A stretch of 64,000 nucleotides of DNA, from positions 62,001 through 126,000 of the forward strand of contig JBMOKT010000026.1 in NCBI GenBank assembly GCA_049323895.1, read 5' to 3'. The notes below the pieces were generated by a model. It was not told where the DNA came from and did not search any database. It worked only from the letters and a program-made list of their open reading frames with translations. This DNA is from JBMOKT01 sp049323895 (GTDB lineage Bacteria > Bacillota > Peptococcia > Peptococcales > BICA1-8). Numbering within the stretch: position 1 is the first letter of the stretch; every line of letters starts with the position of its first letter. Positions 8,737 to 17,451 of this stretch are shown here, piece by piece. The position numbers and the translations under genes were made by a program.

Positions 8737-10773
8737 TCACCTATTACCTATAAGGCCTGCAATATCAAGAATCAAACTAATACTTCCATCACCCAGAAGA
8801 GTGCATCCCGCCAACCCCCTTACTCTTTTGGTATTACCAAAATAAGCGGGCAGAGCTTTTACCACTACCTGCTGCTGTCCTAATAGCTTATCGGCAAATA
8901 AGCAAATCCTATTCTCATCCTCTTCTACCATAATTAGAATGCCATCTGTAAACTCCGTAATATCTGTCTTTACACCATACACTTCATGCAAGCGAAGTAA
9001 GGGATAACACTGACCTCTTACCATAATCATTTCGTTACCATCGGGATCAGTTATAATATCAGACTTTTGCGGCCTAAAGGATTCTTTGATAGAGATGGTG
9101 GGTATTGTATATTTGGAATTTCCCACATTGATATTCATTCCATCTATGATTGCCAGAGTCAGGGGAATTTTTATGATAACGGCAGTTCCAATACCCTCAC
9201 TACTATCTACCGAAACGGAACCTCCCACCGATTCAATATTTTTTGTAACAACATCCATCCCGACACCTCTGCCCGAAAACTCCGTGATATCATCTTTCGT
9301 TGAAAAACCCGGGAGGAATATAAGATTATATATTTCCTGATCGCTCATTTCATTTTTCGGCTTATTAAGAAGTGCGTTTACCTGGGCCCGCTTAAGGATT
9401 TTTTCCTTATTTAGTCCTCTTCCATTGTCTTTGACTATAATTAAAACATCACTTCCAGCATTTTTAGCTTCAATAGTAACTTTGGCTGGTCCAAATTTCC
9501 CCGTCTGTTGTCTTTCCTCCGGCGTTTCTATTCCGTGGTCAATAGCATTACGTACTAAGTGCATCAGTGGGTCGGCTATGTGATCGATAATATTTTTATC
9601 TACTTCTGTTTCTTCACCTACCAACTCCAGTTCAACTACTTTGTTAAGCTTCTTATTCATATCCCTGACAATCCGGTTCATCTTCAAGAATGTTGTAGTC
9701 AAAGGCACCATTCTAATGGACATGACCACATCCTGTACTTCACTGGTTATCTTTCTTAACTGCCGGGCAGCTTTTCTGAAGTTATCCAAATCAAGCCCCT
9801 TTAACTCAGGGTTCTGGGTGACCATAGCCTCGGCTATCACCATTTCACCTACCAAATCCATAAGCTTGTCCAATTTATTGATATTGACACTAATCAGACT
9901 CTGACCGGCAGCGGAGTGGGTGTCTTTTCCATTATGCAGATCATTACCTTTCTTCTGTGCTTCCGGAACTTTCTCAGCGTTATCTAGTTGGTTGCAATTA
10001 CCTGTATCTTGAATCTCCACCAATTCCAAATTCTTAATAAATAGGGTATGGTTTAAGTAGTCCAAGACTTCACTGTATGAACGATCAGTCTTTAGTGTAA
10101 TTTTGAACCCCTGTTCTCTGATAACCTGGATACTATTATCATTTTCCATAATATCTATTGGATAATACGAAGTTTCCCAGGCAATTTCTTCGAGGTCCCG
10201 TATAACTCCAAAAGCTCTCATATTTTCCATTTGGCAACCTTCAACAAAATGAATTACTGCCTGAAAGGTATTTGGCACAGGGGTTATTTCATTAGTACCT
10301 ACAGAGCTATGGAGCGACTGGGTATCCGGTTCGTGGGATTCTTCCAGCGGCCTCTCCAAATTACTTTGTTTCAAGGTTGACAGAAAGTTCTTGATATTTG
10401 CAATTAATTGAGCTGACTCACCGTCTGCCTGATCACCATTTTTGACTTTTTCCAGTTCCACCTTAATAAAATCAACACCCTCTAATATAAGGTCGGAAAG
10501 GACGGAGTAGTCGGTATACTGAGGCTTTTGTTCCCGCAGGAAGAAGAAAAGATCTTCTATGGCATGGGCCAAGGCAGAAATATTATTGAGCATCATCATA
10601 GCAGAAGAACTTTTGATATTATGCATAATCCTAAACACTTCATTAATCGTAGATTGGCAAAAAGAACTGGATTTTTCACAACAAATAATGGATTGTTCAA
10701 GCTCTGCTAAGTATTGGGATGTTTCGAAATAAAACATATCTATCATTGTTTCATTACCAAAAGAGTCTGCCAT
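8737..10773 (-). CDS. cheA: chemotaxis histidine kinase CheA
   Basis: 678 residues. The Hpt domain (1-110) carries the phosphorylated histidine H51 in RIMHNIKSSS; the usual glycine after the lysine is serine. A P2-like domain occupies about 168-256. The dimerisation domain follows at about 295-355 (LMDLVGEMVIAEAMV), then an ATPase with LVRNAIDHGIE (N box), VKDNGRGL (G1) and FSGRGVGMDVV (G2). A C-terminal CheW-like domain ends the protein. It autophosphorylates in response to receptors and passes phosphate to CheY and CheB. Notably, a second copy of the P2-like domain exists as a separate gene just upstream of cheY. The start follows AAAGGAGGGAGG. Confidence 0.97.
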   Translation of the reverse strand: MADSFGNETMIDMFYFETSQYLAELEQSIICCEKSSSFCQSTINEVFRIMHNIKSSSAMMMLNNISALAHAIEDLFFFLREQKPQYTDYSVLSDLILEGVDFIKVELEKVKNGDQADGESAQLIANIKNFLSTLKQSNLERPLEESHEPDTQSLHSSVGTNEITPVPNTFQAVIHFVEGCQMENMRAFGVIRDLEEIAWETSYYPIDIMENDNSIQVIREQGFKITLKTDRSYSEVLDYLNHTLFIKNLELVEIQDTGNCNQLDNAEKVPEAQKKGNDLHNGKDTHSAAGQSLISVNINKLDKLMDLVGEMVIAEAMVTQNPELKGLDLDNFRKAARQLRKITSEVQDVVMSIRMVPLTTTFLKMNRIVRDMNKKLNKVVELELVGEETEVDKNIIDHIADPLMHLVRNAIDHGIETPEERQQTGKFGPAKVTIEAKNAGSDVLIIVKDNGRGLNKEKILKRAQVNALLNKPKNEMSDQEIYNLIFLPGFSTKDDITEFSGRGVGMDVVTKNIESVGGSVSVDSSEGIGTAVIIKIPLTLAIIDGMNINVGNSKYTIPTISIKESFRPQKSDIITDPDGNEMIMVRGQCYPLLRLHEVYGVKTDITEFTDGILIMVEEDENRICLFADKLLGQQQVVVKALPAYFGNTKRVRGLAGCTLLGDGSISLILDIAGLIGNR

Positions 10774-10788
10774 TTGCCTCCCTCCTTT

Positions 10789-11154
10789 CTATGACAGTGA
10801 GGCAATTTTTGTTACCGTTTCAATCACATAGTCTTCTTTAAAGGGCTTCACAATAAATGTCTTAGCTCCGTTTATTAGAGCCTCCTTAACCATTGATTCT
10901 TGCCCCATAGCCGAGACCATGATAACTTTTGCTTTAGGCTGGTAAGCATTGATCTCTTTTAAAGCAGCAATACCATCCTTTTCAGGCATTGTGATATCCA
11001 AGGTCACTACATCGGGTTGAAGTTCTTTATATTTCTCAACACCTTTAGCACCATTCTCTGCTTCACCTACTACTTCAAACCCATTTTTTTCGAAAATTTT
11101 TCTTAATGTCATACGCATAAATGCTGCATCATCAACAATCAATACCTTTGTCAT
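10789..11154 (-). CDS. cheY: single-domain response regulator CheY
   Basis: 121 residues from the ATG at 11154, which has AAAGGAG and GAGGGAG upstream; a longer frame begins with TTG but runs through these sites. It is a receiver domain only: acidic pair D8-D9, phospho-acceptor D53 in VTLDITMPEKDG, VSAMGQ (conserved T/S position) and the lysine in FIVKPF. It is closely CheY-like (VLIVDDAAFMRMTLRKI) and presumably binds the flagellar motor when phosphorylated. The preceding gene overlaps it by 23 nt, implying translational coupling, and cheA follows after 15 bp. Confidence 0.96.
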   Translation of the reverse strand: MTKVLIVDDAAFMRMTLRKIFEKNGFEVVGEAENGAKGVEKYKELQPDVVTLDITMPEKDGIAALKEINAYQPKAKVIMVSAMGQESMVKEALINGAKTFIVKPFKEDYVIETVTKIASLS

Positions 11155-11461
11155 TTTCTCCCTCACTCCTTTGTCCAATCTCAAATTCTCCTAATTGAAT
11201 AGTTTTTGTAAAAAAGTTCCGTAATTCTTCTAAACTGCAATCTGTCTTGAACTTTATTTTCAAACCCTCTTTTCTTATGATTTCAGTACTCCAGCTGTTC
11301 TCAGCAATATCGGGATAAAATTCTATAATATCAGCAATTTTTTTTAGCTTACTAATAATTGCAAAAGCCATTACATTCTCTATTTCACAGCTGACTTCAA
11401 AATAAACAACCACATTATATATATTTTTGGGGGTTAAAGTAGTAACACCAATGCAAGACAT
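11132..11461 (-). CDS. stand-alone protein homologous to the CheA P2-like domain
   Basis: 109 residues from the ATG at 11461, chosen because AAGGAG lies 11 nt before it; a longer frame to 11533 lacks a good site. Residues about 13-98 align without large gaps to residues 168-256 of the CheA encoded two genes downstream. Shared positions include FE..C.IENV.AF, the YP.DI.EN stretch, I(R)(K/E)(E/Q)G.KI..KTD and a final acidic strand. In CheA this region sits where the CheY/CheB-docking P2 domain lies. The gene overlaps cheY by 23 nt. A role in CheY binding or buffering is therefore inferred; no catalytic residues are present. I know no gene name for it. Confidence 0.75.
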   Translation of the reverse strand: MSCIGVTTLTPKNIYNVVVYFEVSCEIENVMAFAIISKLKKIADIIEFYPDIAENSWSTEIIRKEGLKIKFKTDCSLEELRNFFTKTIQLGEFEIGQRSEGENDKGIDC

Positions 11462-11564
11462 CTTTTTTCTTCTCCTTAGAGTATGAGTACTAATCCTTTG
11501 CTTTTTATTATTAATGATAAGGATAAACCTCATCTTTGTGGGAATTTTGTCGTAAAACGCAGAA

Positions 11565-11587
11565 AAAACAACCTGAAAGGTTGTTTT
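11565..11587 (-). terminator. terminator after the HDOD regulator gene
   Basis: Arms AAAACAACCT / AGGTTGTTTT with a 3-nt loop, followed on the minus strand by TTTTCTG. It separates the three-gene regulator set from the chemosensory operon. Confidence 0.8.
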
Positions 11588-11620
11588 CTTACTATGAATG
11601 GCATATTTAAATTTTATTTT

Positions 11621-12814
11621 CTATTTGTCCATTGACCCCATCTCTATAACAAGATTATTAATCTCCTCTTTGGTTATATTAAAAAGGTTTAAAACCTCAG
11701 GGTGGATTTCTTTAGATACCCCTTTACATATGAAATGACAAGAACAGATATCAGCAATATGTACCAAAGAAACCAATTCCTTGTTTATTACTCTCTTATC
11801 CATGGGGTTGTGGTTAAACAGCGCAGATTCAACGATAGAATAAGGCAGCTCCCACCAATACAGGAGGTAGCCCCCAATCTCAGAATGAGAAAACTCAAAA
11901 TTATCTATCCACTCATACAAACAGCCATTAGGCTTATTAGCAGGTCTTGCCTTTTCTATTTTCATATACTTTTCACTATATTTACTCAGTAAAACTACTT
12001 TTCCTATATCATGCAGCAAGCCTGCCATGGCTGAGGTTTCAGGTATTTTTTTATTTAATAACCTTTGGTACAAAAAAGCTAGTATTTTATTTGTCATGAC
12101 TGCATGGTCCCAGAGTGTATTAAAACCCTTATGCAGAGAGGGATTTCTTATCCCGTCTAATCCTTTATATAGACTGGCACTTAATACTATATTCTTTACA
12201 TTAAATAATCCTAAATAAGTTAGTGCTTGTCTGACTGACCCCGTTTTCAGACCATATAATGCGGAATTAGCTACTTGCAAAACTTTCGCGGTAATGGAAG
12301 GATCACTTTCTATTACCGAGGATATCTGTTTCATATCAGCCTCCTGCTCAATTAGTTCATTAAATTTAAAATAAACATCGTCAGGTGAGGGCAGGAAATC
12401 TATATTATTAATTACTTCAAGTAAATTTTTGTCTTTTAATTTTTTCTCAACACTGAATATACTTTCGATAATTCTTAGAAGTTCTTGATTCTGCCAGGGC
12501 TTAAAAAGGTAAAGCTTGACCAGACAACTCTCTTGAATTTTCAATAATGTTGGTCCATCAATATTTCCACTTAAGACTAGTCTAATGGTGGATGGATAAT
12601 TGTCTTTTACCTTTTTTAATAGCTGATACCCGTCCATCCCTGGCATTTTAATGTCTGTTACAAGAAGGTCAATTTTGTTTTGCCTTAAAATCTCCAGAGC
12701 TTGTGTACCACTTTCTGCTGTCAAAACTTGATATTGGCTGTTTACAAACAACCTCTTCAAGGACCGTAAGATTTGCAGTTCATCATCCACAAACAAAATG
12801 GTTTCTTGATTCAT
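11621..12814 (-). CDS. response regulator with HDOD output domain
   Basis: 397 residues. The receiver domain occupies 1-120 (acidic pair D10-D11, phospho-acceptor D54 in VTDIKMPGMDG, conserved LFKPW). An HDOD domain follows from about 135: DPSITAKVLQVANSALYGLKTGSVRQALTYLG and LLHDIGKVVLL. HDOD domains are catalytically uncertain relatives of HD hydrolases found in signalling proteins. Its start overlaps the stop of the kinase gene as ATGA, so the two are translationally coupled and very probably form a partner pair. The output is likely protein-protein signalling, not DNA binding. Confidence 0.92.
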   Translation of the reverse strand: MNQETILFVDDELQILRSLKRLFVNSQYQVLTAESGTQALEILRQNKIDLLVTDIKMPGMDGYQLLKKVKDNYPSTIRLVLSGNIDGPTLLKIQESCLVKLYLFKPWQNQELLRIIESIFSVEKKLKDKNLLEVINNIDFLPSPDDVYFKFNELIEQEADMKQISSVIESDPSITAKVLQVANSALYGLKTGSVRQALTYLGLFNVKNIVLSASLYKGLDGIRNPSLHKGFNTLWDHAVMTNKILAFLYQRLLNKKIPETSAMAGLLHDIGKVVLLSKYSEKYMKIEKARPANKPNGCLYEWIDNFEFSHSEIGGYLLYWWELPYSIVESALFNHNPMDKRVINKELVSLVHIADICSCHFICKGVSKEIHPEVLNLFNITKEEINNLVIEMGSMDK

Positions 12815-14358
12815 AACTTTTCACCTATCTCAATTTTCAGCTGCTTTATGGGCAGCTTAATAATAAATTTTGTGTATCCTCCTGCTTCGCTTTCCACAGA
12901 GATTTCCCCGCCATGCTTATTAACCACAATATCATAGGCAATACTAAGGCCCAATCCTGTACCCCGACCAATAGGCTTTGTAGTGAAAAAAGGATCAAAG
13001 ATTTTACTGATATTTTTTTCTTCAATACCTGACCCATTATCTTCTATTTCACATCGTACGTAATCATTCAATCTTTCTGTGGAAACTATAATTGCCCCTA
13101 AATTTTCTGACTTGTCTTTTACTGCATAGGCAGCATTTAAAATAATGTTTAAAAGTACTTGGTTTATCTGGCTGCCCTTAGCTTGAATCATTGGAATGTC
13201 TCCCAGAATTTCTACAACCCTTGCATGGTGTTTTATTTCATTTCTGGCTATAAGCAGAGTATTTCTAATACCACTATTCAGATCGTAATCCTCAAACTGA
13301 TCGTTCTGCTCTACCCTGGAAAAGGTTTTAAGCCCCATGACAATTTCGCTGATTCTTTTTAAACCATCTTCAATATCGTTAAACAAATCCTCCAAGTCGG
13401 AGGAAATAAAATCAAGTTGGTCTTCTTCTAATTCTTTAATCTCTTGAATTTTTGCGTCCAGCTTTTTTGCAGAAATATGAGGCAAAAAGTGAATAAAATT
13501 TCTATAGGTCTGAAGTGTTTTTTTATAGTAGTTAAAATAATCTCGAGATGTTTCAAAATTACTTGAAATATAACCCAGTGGATTGTTTATTTCATGGGCT
13601 ACTCCGGCAGCCAACTGACCGATACCTGCCAGCTTTTCTTGTTGAATCAACTGCTCTTGGGTTTTTCTTAACTGGTCCAGGGTCGCTTTTGCTTCCTCTT
13701 CAGAGGCTGCAATTTGTTCATATAAAGCAGTAATCTCTTCCTTCTTTATCAGAGCCTCCTGGAGATATAGTTCTGCCTTATGGTATCGGTTTTTATTAAC
13801 TTTATGAACAGCTGCAGCTATGATACAAAGTGCAGCAAACAAAAATATCTGTAATACATTGTTCAGCTCAGAAATCCTAAAGGATGCTTGAAAGAATACT
13901 ATATAAAAGCCTACGATTAAATAAGTGAGTATAAGAGAATATAACATCACCCTTGTAATTGGTATCATAGCCAATATAAGCTGAATAAAGGCAACTATCC
14001 ACACAGTACCACCAATAAGATCATAAAACCTAATCACAATAAAAAAGAAGGTCAGGGCAGAAAGTCCTGAAATAACTAGAGTAACAAGATTTGTTTTTAA
14101 GTCTGCCCTAATAATGACCTCAAAGGCGATGGCTACGAACAAAAAAAATAAGCTGTCAAATACGCTTTCCTTTAAGTTCTGCGACTTAAAAAAAAATTGG
14201 ACGATAATGGTAGCTATTGTTCCAAAATATAGTAATGTTGTCATATAAGTGCTTACCATCACATTTTCATAGTGACTGATTGTGTCTGCATCTTCTGCTT
14301 CCCGGATATATTTTATAATATTCGGAATAGTGAGCCTAATTGGATGTCTGTTCCTCAT
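12811..14358 (-). CDS. membrane sensor histidine kinase
   Basis: About 515 residues; the ATG at 14358 overlaps the preceding stop as ATGA, and a GTG at 14370 is an alternative. Roughly six hydrophobic segments occupy residues 40-190. A short coiled coil (about 195-235) leads to the phosphorylated histidine in AGVAHEINNPLGY (about residue 262). ATPase motifs follow: LLNIILNAAYAVKD (N box), IEDNGSGIEEKN (G1), FFTTKPIGRGTGLGLSIAYDIV (F and G2). The large polytopic sensor has no family I recognise. It lies between two response regulators in an overlapping three-gene set, so it may phosphorylate both. Confidence 0.92.
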   Translation of the reverse strand: MRNRHPIRLTIPNIIKYIREAEDADTISHYENVMVSTYMTTLLYFGTIATIIVQFFFKSQNLKESVFDSLFFLFVAIAFEVIIRADLKTNLVTLVISGLSALTFFFIVIRFYDLIGGTVWIVAFIQLILAMIPITRVMLYSLILTYLIVGFYIVFFQASFRISELNNVLQIFLFAALCIIAAAVHKVNKNRYHKAELYLQEALIKKEEITALYEQIAASEEEAKATLDQLRKTQEQLIQQEKLAGIGQLAAGVAHEINNPLGYISSNFETSRDYFNYYKKTLQTYRNFIHFLPHISAKKLDAKIQEIKELEEDQLDFISSDLEDLFNDIEDGLKRISEIVMGLKTFSRVEQNDQFEDYDLNSGIRNTLLIARNEIKHHARVVEILGDIPMIQAKGSQINQVLLNIILNAAYAVKDKSENLGAIIVSTERLNDYVRCEIEDNGSGIEEKNISKIFDPFFTTKPIGRGTGLGLSIAYDIVVNKHGGEISVESEAGGYTKFIIKLPIKQLKIEIGEKL

Positions 14359-15230
14359 AGCCCGAACCACTCTTTTAACTTTTTTGTACAGCTTCTGCTT
14401 ACTGGAATGTTTTCTTTCATATTTTTCAGTTTTAGATTATATGTCCCATTAAACCAAGGACTTATTTTCTCGATTTGGTCAATATTTACGATATAACTTC
14501 TATGGCAACGGAAAAAACTACTTTCTTTCAGCCTTTTCTCCCAGGTATTTAAAGATTGGGTGCTTCTATGCTTTCCTTTTTGGGTAACAACAAAGACATC
14601 ACCGTCGCCTGCAGTTAGATAGGTTATTTCTGTAGTATTTATAAGAATGATATTGTCATCTTCCCTGATTGAAATTTTAATATTTTTACGCTCATTCTTC
14701 TTTTTAGGGAAATGTCCACCTTGTTCAGTATTACTAAGTTCTATATGGGGCTCAAGTAAAAAATTACTAACAGTTCTTAATTTATCGGCTACCCCCAGTA
14801 AATGCTCTCTGCTGTAACCCATAATCTCAAACAAGGCCTTTTGTCCCTCTTGTTCCCGATGATATTCAAGGCATCTCGCAACAACTTTGGTAATCTCTTC
14901 ATTTTTCCAGGGTTTTCGAAAGTAATAATAGATACTTCCTTCATTTATTGCAGAAATCGCCACATCTATATCAGAAGAACCTGTAATAAGTATCCGTACA
15001 GCCTCCGGTAAAATTTTTTTTGAATATTTAAGAATATCCGTTCCCAACATATTGGGCATATTATGGTCACAAATAATCATATCCAGTTTATTATTATTTA
15101 ATATGTCTATTGCTTCTTCTGAAGTTGTCGCAGTTAATATTTCATATTCATCTTTTTTGAGGACGCGCTTTAAGGAATTGATGACCTTAATTTCATCGTC
15201 CACTAAAAGTATTTTGGCTCCATATTCCAT
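14355..15230 (-). CDS. response regulator with LytTR DNA-binding domain
   Basis: About 291 residues; the ATG at 15230 follows GAGGAG at good spacing and is preferred over a GTG at 15239. The receiver domain (1-125) has an acidic pair near D11-D12 and phospho-acceptor near D55 in CDHNMPNMLG. A linker carries CLEYHREQEGQKALFEIMGY. A LytTR domain occupies the last about 100 residues (FFRCHRSYIVNIDQIEKISPWFNGTY). LytTR regulators bind imperfect direct repeats upstream of target genes. It leads the overlapping LytTR / kinase / HDOD set. No target operator could be identified by eye. Confidence 0.92.
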   Translation of the reverse strand: MEYGAKILLVDDEIKVINSLKRVLKKDEYEILTATTSEEAIDILNNNKLDMIICDHNMPNMLGTDILKYSKKILPEAVRILITGSSDIDVAISAINEGSIYYYFRKPWKNEEITKVVARCLEYHREQEGQKALFEIMGYSREHLLGVADKLRTVSNFLLEPHIELSNTEQGGHFPKKKNERKNIKISIREDDNIILINTTEITYLTAGDGDVFVVTQKGKHRSTQSLNTWEKRLKESSFFRCHRSYIVNIDQIEKISPWFNGTYNLKLKNMKENIPVSRSCTKKLKEWFGL

Positions 15231-15261
15231 ATAACTCACTCCTCAATATGAGATCCCTCCA

Positions 15262-15316
15262 TAAAAAATAAAAAGCTAACACCAAAATTACCCAATAGGT
15301 TGGTAACTTTTGGTGT
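15262..15316 (-). promoter_or_regulatory. hairpin with T-run in the leader of the LytTR/kinase operon
   Basis: Arms ACACCAAAAGTTACC and GGTAATTTTGGTGT (minus strand) with a short loop, followed by a T-rich run. It lies about 30 bp upstream of the LytTR regulator start, where it could act as an attenuator. Alternatively it is a terminator for an unseen upstream transcript. Confidence 0.5.
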
Positions 15317-15452
15317 AAAAACTGCTTTATTAGTGTTTGTTACGACATAGATTCGACAAATTCCTTCAATTTTCCTTATTAAAATACAACAAATTGCTAC
15401 TCCTATTTATACTTTTTCACAACGAAAATAATTCAGTTGAAGTTTGACTTTA

Positions 15453-15461
15453 TGGTATAAT
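15453..15461 (+). promoter_or_regulatory. extended -10 promoter of the ABC-F gene
   Basis: TGGTATAAT is a perfect extended -10 element about 45 bp before the GTG start. The -35 region is weak (TTCAGT, 18-bp spacing), as is usual for extended -10 promoters. Confidence 0.55.
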
Positions 15462-15506
15462 ATATCGGAACTTAAACAAACAAAATTAGTAGAGGCAGGT
15501 AATGAA

Positions 15507-17090
15507 GTGATAACAGTAACAAACGTCAGCTTACGATATGGAGATAGGAAACTTTTCGAAGATGTTAACCTTAAATTTACTCCGGGGAATTGCTATGGTG
15601 TTATCGGCGCCAATGGAGCCGGCAAGAGTACGTTTTTGAAAATATTATCGGGAGAAATTGAAGCAAATACCGGTGAAGTTATAATTGCACCTGATACCAG
15701 AATATCCATTTTAAAACAGGACCATTACCGATATGATGAAAATTTGGTCCTAGAAACGGTTATTATGGGTAACCCCAGGCTTTTTCAGATCAGCAAAGAA
15801 AAAGATGAAATATATGCCAAACCTGACCTTTCCGACGAAGATGGCATGAAAGCTGCTGAGCTTGAATGCGAATTTGCCGAATTGGGAGGCTGGGAAGCTG
15901 AGTCTGATGCCTCTTCCCTGCTGCAGGGTCTAGGCATTGATACCGATTTGCATGACAAAAAAATGTCCGACTTGCAGGGTGCCCAAAAGGTCAAAGTTTT
16001 GCTAGCTCAAGCTCTCTTTGGCAAACCGGGGATTCTCATCCTGGATGAACCTACCAACCACCTTGATATTAAATCTATCAGCTGGCTGGAGGAGTTTTTA
16101 ATTAACTTTGAAGGCACAGTAATAGTGGTATCCCACGATAGGCACTTTTTAAACAAGGTTTGTACCCATATGGCAGATGTGGACTATGGCAAAATTAAGC
16201 TGTATGTTGGGAACTATGATTTCTGGTATGAGTCCAGCCAATTAGCCCTGCAAATGATGCGGGATCAGAACAAGAAAAAGGAAGAAAAGATAAAGCAGCT
16301 GCAGGAGTTTATAGCCCGCTTTAGTGCCAATGCCTCTAAATCCAAGCAGGCAACCTCCCGTAAAAAAATGCTGGATAAAATTACCCTTGATGACATTGAG
16401 CCTTCAAATAGAAAATACCCCTATGTGGGCTTTAAGCCCGAGAGAGAGCCTGGTAATGATATCCTGACTGTTGAGGGACTATGCAAAACTGTTGATGGGG
16501 AAAGGATCCTCAACAACATTAGTTTTACTGTAACCAAAGGTGATAAGATTGCCTTTGTTGGTGCCAACGAGATTGTTAATACCACCCTCTTTAAAATCCT
16601 AACAGGTGAAATGGAGGCAGACAGCGGTCATTATAAATGGGGAGTAACAATTAACAAGGCATATTTCCCTAAGGATAATTCCCATTTCTTTAATGAAAAT
16701 GAATTAAATTTGGTAGATTGGCTCAGGCAGTTTTCTGAGGAAAAATCGGAAAGCTATTTACGGGGCTTTCTTGGCAGAATGCTATTTTCCGGGGAAGAAG
16801 CAATTAAACAGCTTAAGGTGCTTTCAGGGGGAGAACGGGTGAGGTGCATGCTATCTAAAATGATGTTAAGCAACGGCAACCTTCTAATTCTAGACCAGCC
16901 TACCAACCATCTTGATCTGGAATCCATTACAGCTTTAAATAATGGTTTGGTGGAATACAAAAGCAATATACTGTTTGCCTCCCATGACCACCAGTTTATT
17001 CAAACCATTGCCAATAGGATAATGGAGATTACCCCTCTAGGCTTAATTGATAAGCGAATGACTTATGATGAGTATTTGGAGCTGGCATAA
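15507..17090 (+). CDS. ABC-F family ATPase with a degenerate second ATP site
   Basis: 527 residues from the GTG at 15507, with GAGGCAGG upstream; the product then starts (M)ITVTNVSLRYG like YkpA-type ABC-F proteins. NBD1 has an intact Walker A (GANGAGKST) and Walker B (LILDEPTNHLD), but its signature is LQGAQ rather than LSGGQ. NBD2 has GANEIVNTT in place of GxxGxGK(S/T), an intact LSGGE signature, and LDQPTNHLD, in which the catalytic Glu is Gln. ABC-F proteins are soluble, act on ribosomes and have no membrane domain. The changes all fall on one composite ATP site. It is monocistronic on the plus strand. Confidence 0.93.
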   Translation: MITVTNVSLRYGDRKLFEDVNLKFTPGNCYGVIGANGAGKSTFLKILSGEIEANTGEVIIAPDTRISILKQDHYRYDENLVLETVIMGNPRLFQISKEKDEIYAKPDLSDEDGMKAAELECEFAELGGWEAESDASSLLQGLGIDTDLHDKKMSDLQGAQKVKVLLAQALFGKPGILILDEPTNHLDIKSISWLEEFLINFEGTVIVVSHDRHFLNKVCTHMADVDYGKIKLYVGNYDFWYESSQLALQMMRDQNKKKEEKIKQLQEFIARFSANASKSKQATSRKKMLDKITLDDIEPSNRKYPYVGFKPEREPGNDILTVEGLCKTVDGERILNNISFTVTKGDKIAFVGANEIVNTTLFKILTGEMEADSGHYKWGVTINKAYFPKDNSHFFNENELNLVDWLRQFSEEKSESYLRGFLGRMLFSGEEAIKQLKVLSGGERVRCMLSKMMLSNGNLLILDQPTNHLDLESITALNNGLVEYKSNILFASHDHQFIQTIANRIMEITPLGLIDKRMTYDEYLELA

Positions 17091-17114
17091 AACTTTTAAT
17101 GATTTAAAGTTTTA

Positions 17115-17150
17115 GTAACTACAGTGACTACAGTAACTACAGTAGCTACA
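17115..17150. repeat. four tandem 9-bp repeats
   Basis: Four consecutive units of the form GT(A/G)(A/G)CTACA downstream of the ABC-F gene. It is a short intergenic expansion without an evident function. Confidence 0.8.
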
Positions 17151-17174
17151 GAAAAAGATATATTCCATTTGTAA

Positions 17175-17196
17175 GGGGCGGCATGGAAACCGCCCC
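17175..17196 (+). terminator. GC-rich hairpin after the ABC-F gene
   Basis: GGGGCGG / CCGCCCC with an 8-nt loop, followed by TGCTTTAT. It is a likely terminator of the ABC-F transcript with a poor T-run. Confidence 0.55.
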
Positions 17197-17350
17197 TGCT
17201 TTATATGAAAATTTCATTGAAACCAAAACGAGATTGCTACAGGCTGTAGCCCTCGCAAATTTTTCAACCCATGTCATCGCGTTTATTCGGGGACATGGGT
17301 CCCAGTTCCTATTTCTGTGGCGATCTCAAATCCAAAAATAAAATGTAGTT

Positions 17351-17443
17351 TGATGCATCCCTAAAATATGTCCTTGGTGCAGATACGTCAGCTTGAATTG
17401 ACATTCATGTGATGCATCCCAATAAGTTAACCCTTGAGCAGAT
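17351..17443. repeat. imperfect direct repeat of about 59 bp period
   Basis: TGATGCATCCC occurs at 17351 and 17410. Each copy is followed by a related stretch ending in (TT)GGTGCAGAT or TTGAGCAGAT. It lies between the ABC-F terminator and the end of the helicase gene; nothing else is seen in this interval. Confidence 0.5.
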
Positions 17444-17451
17444 GCCAGACT

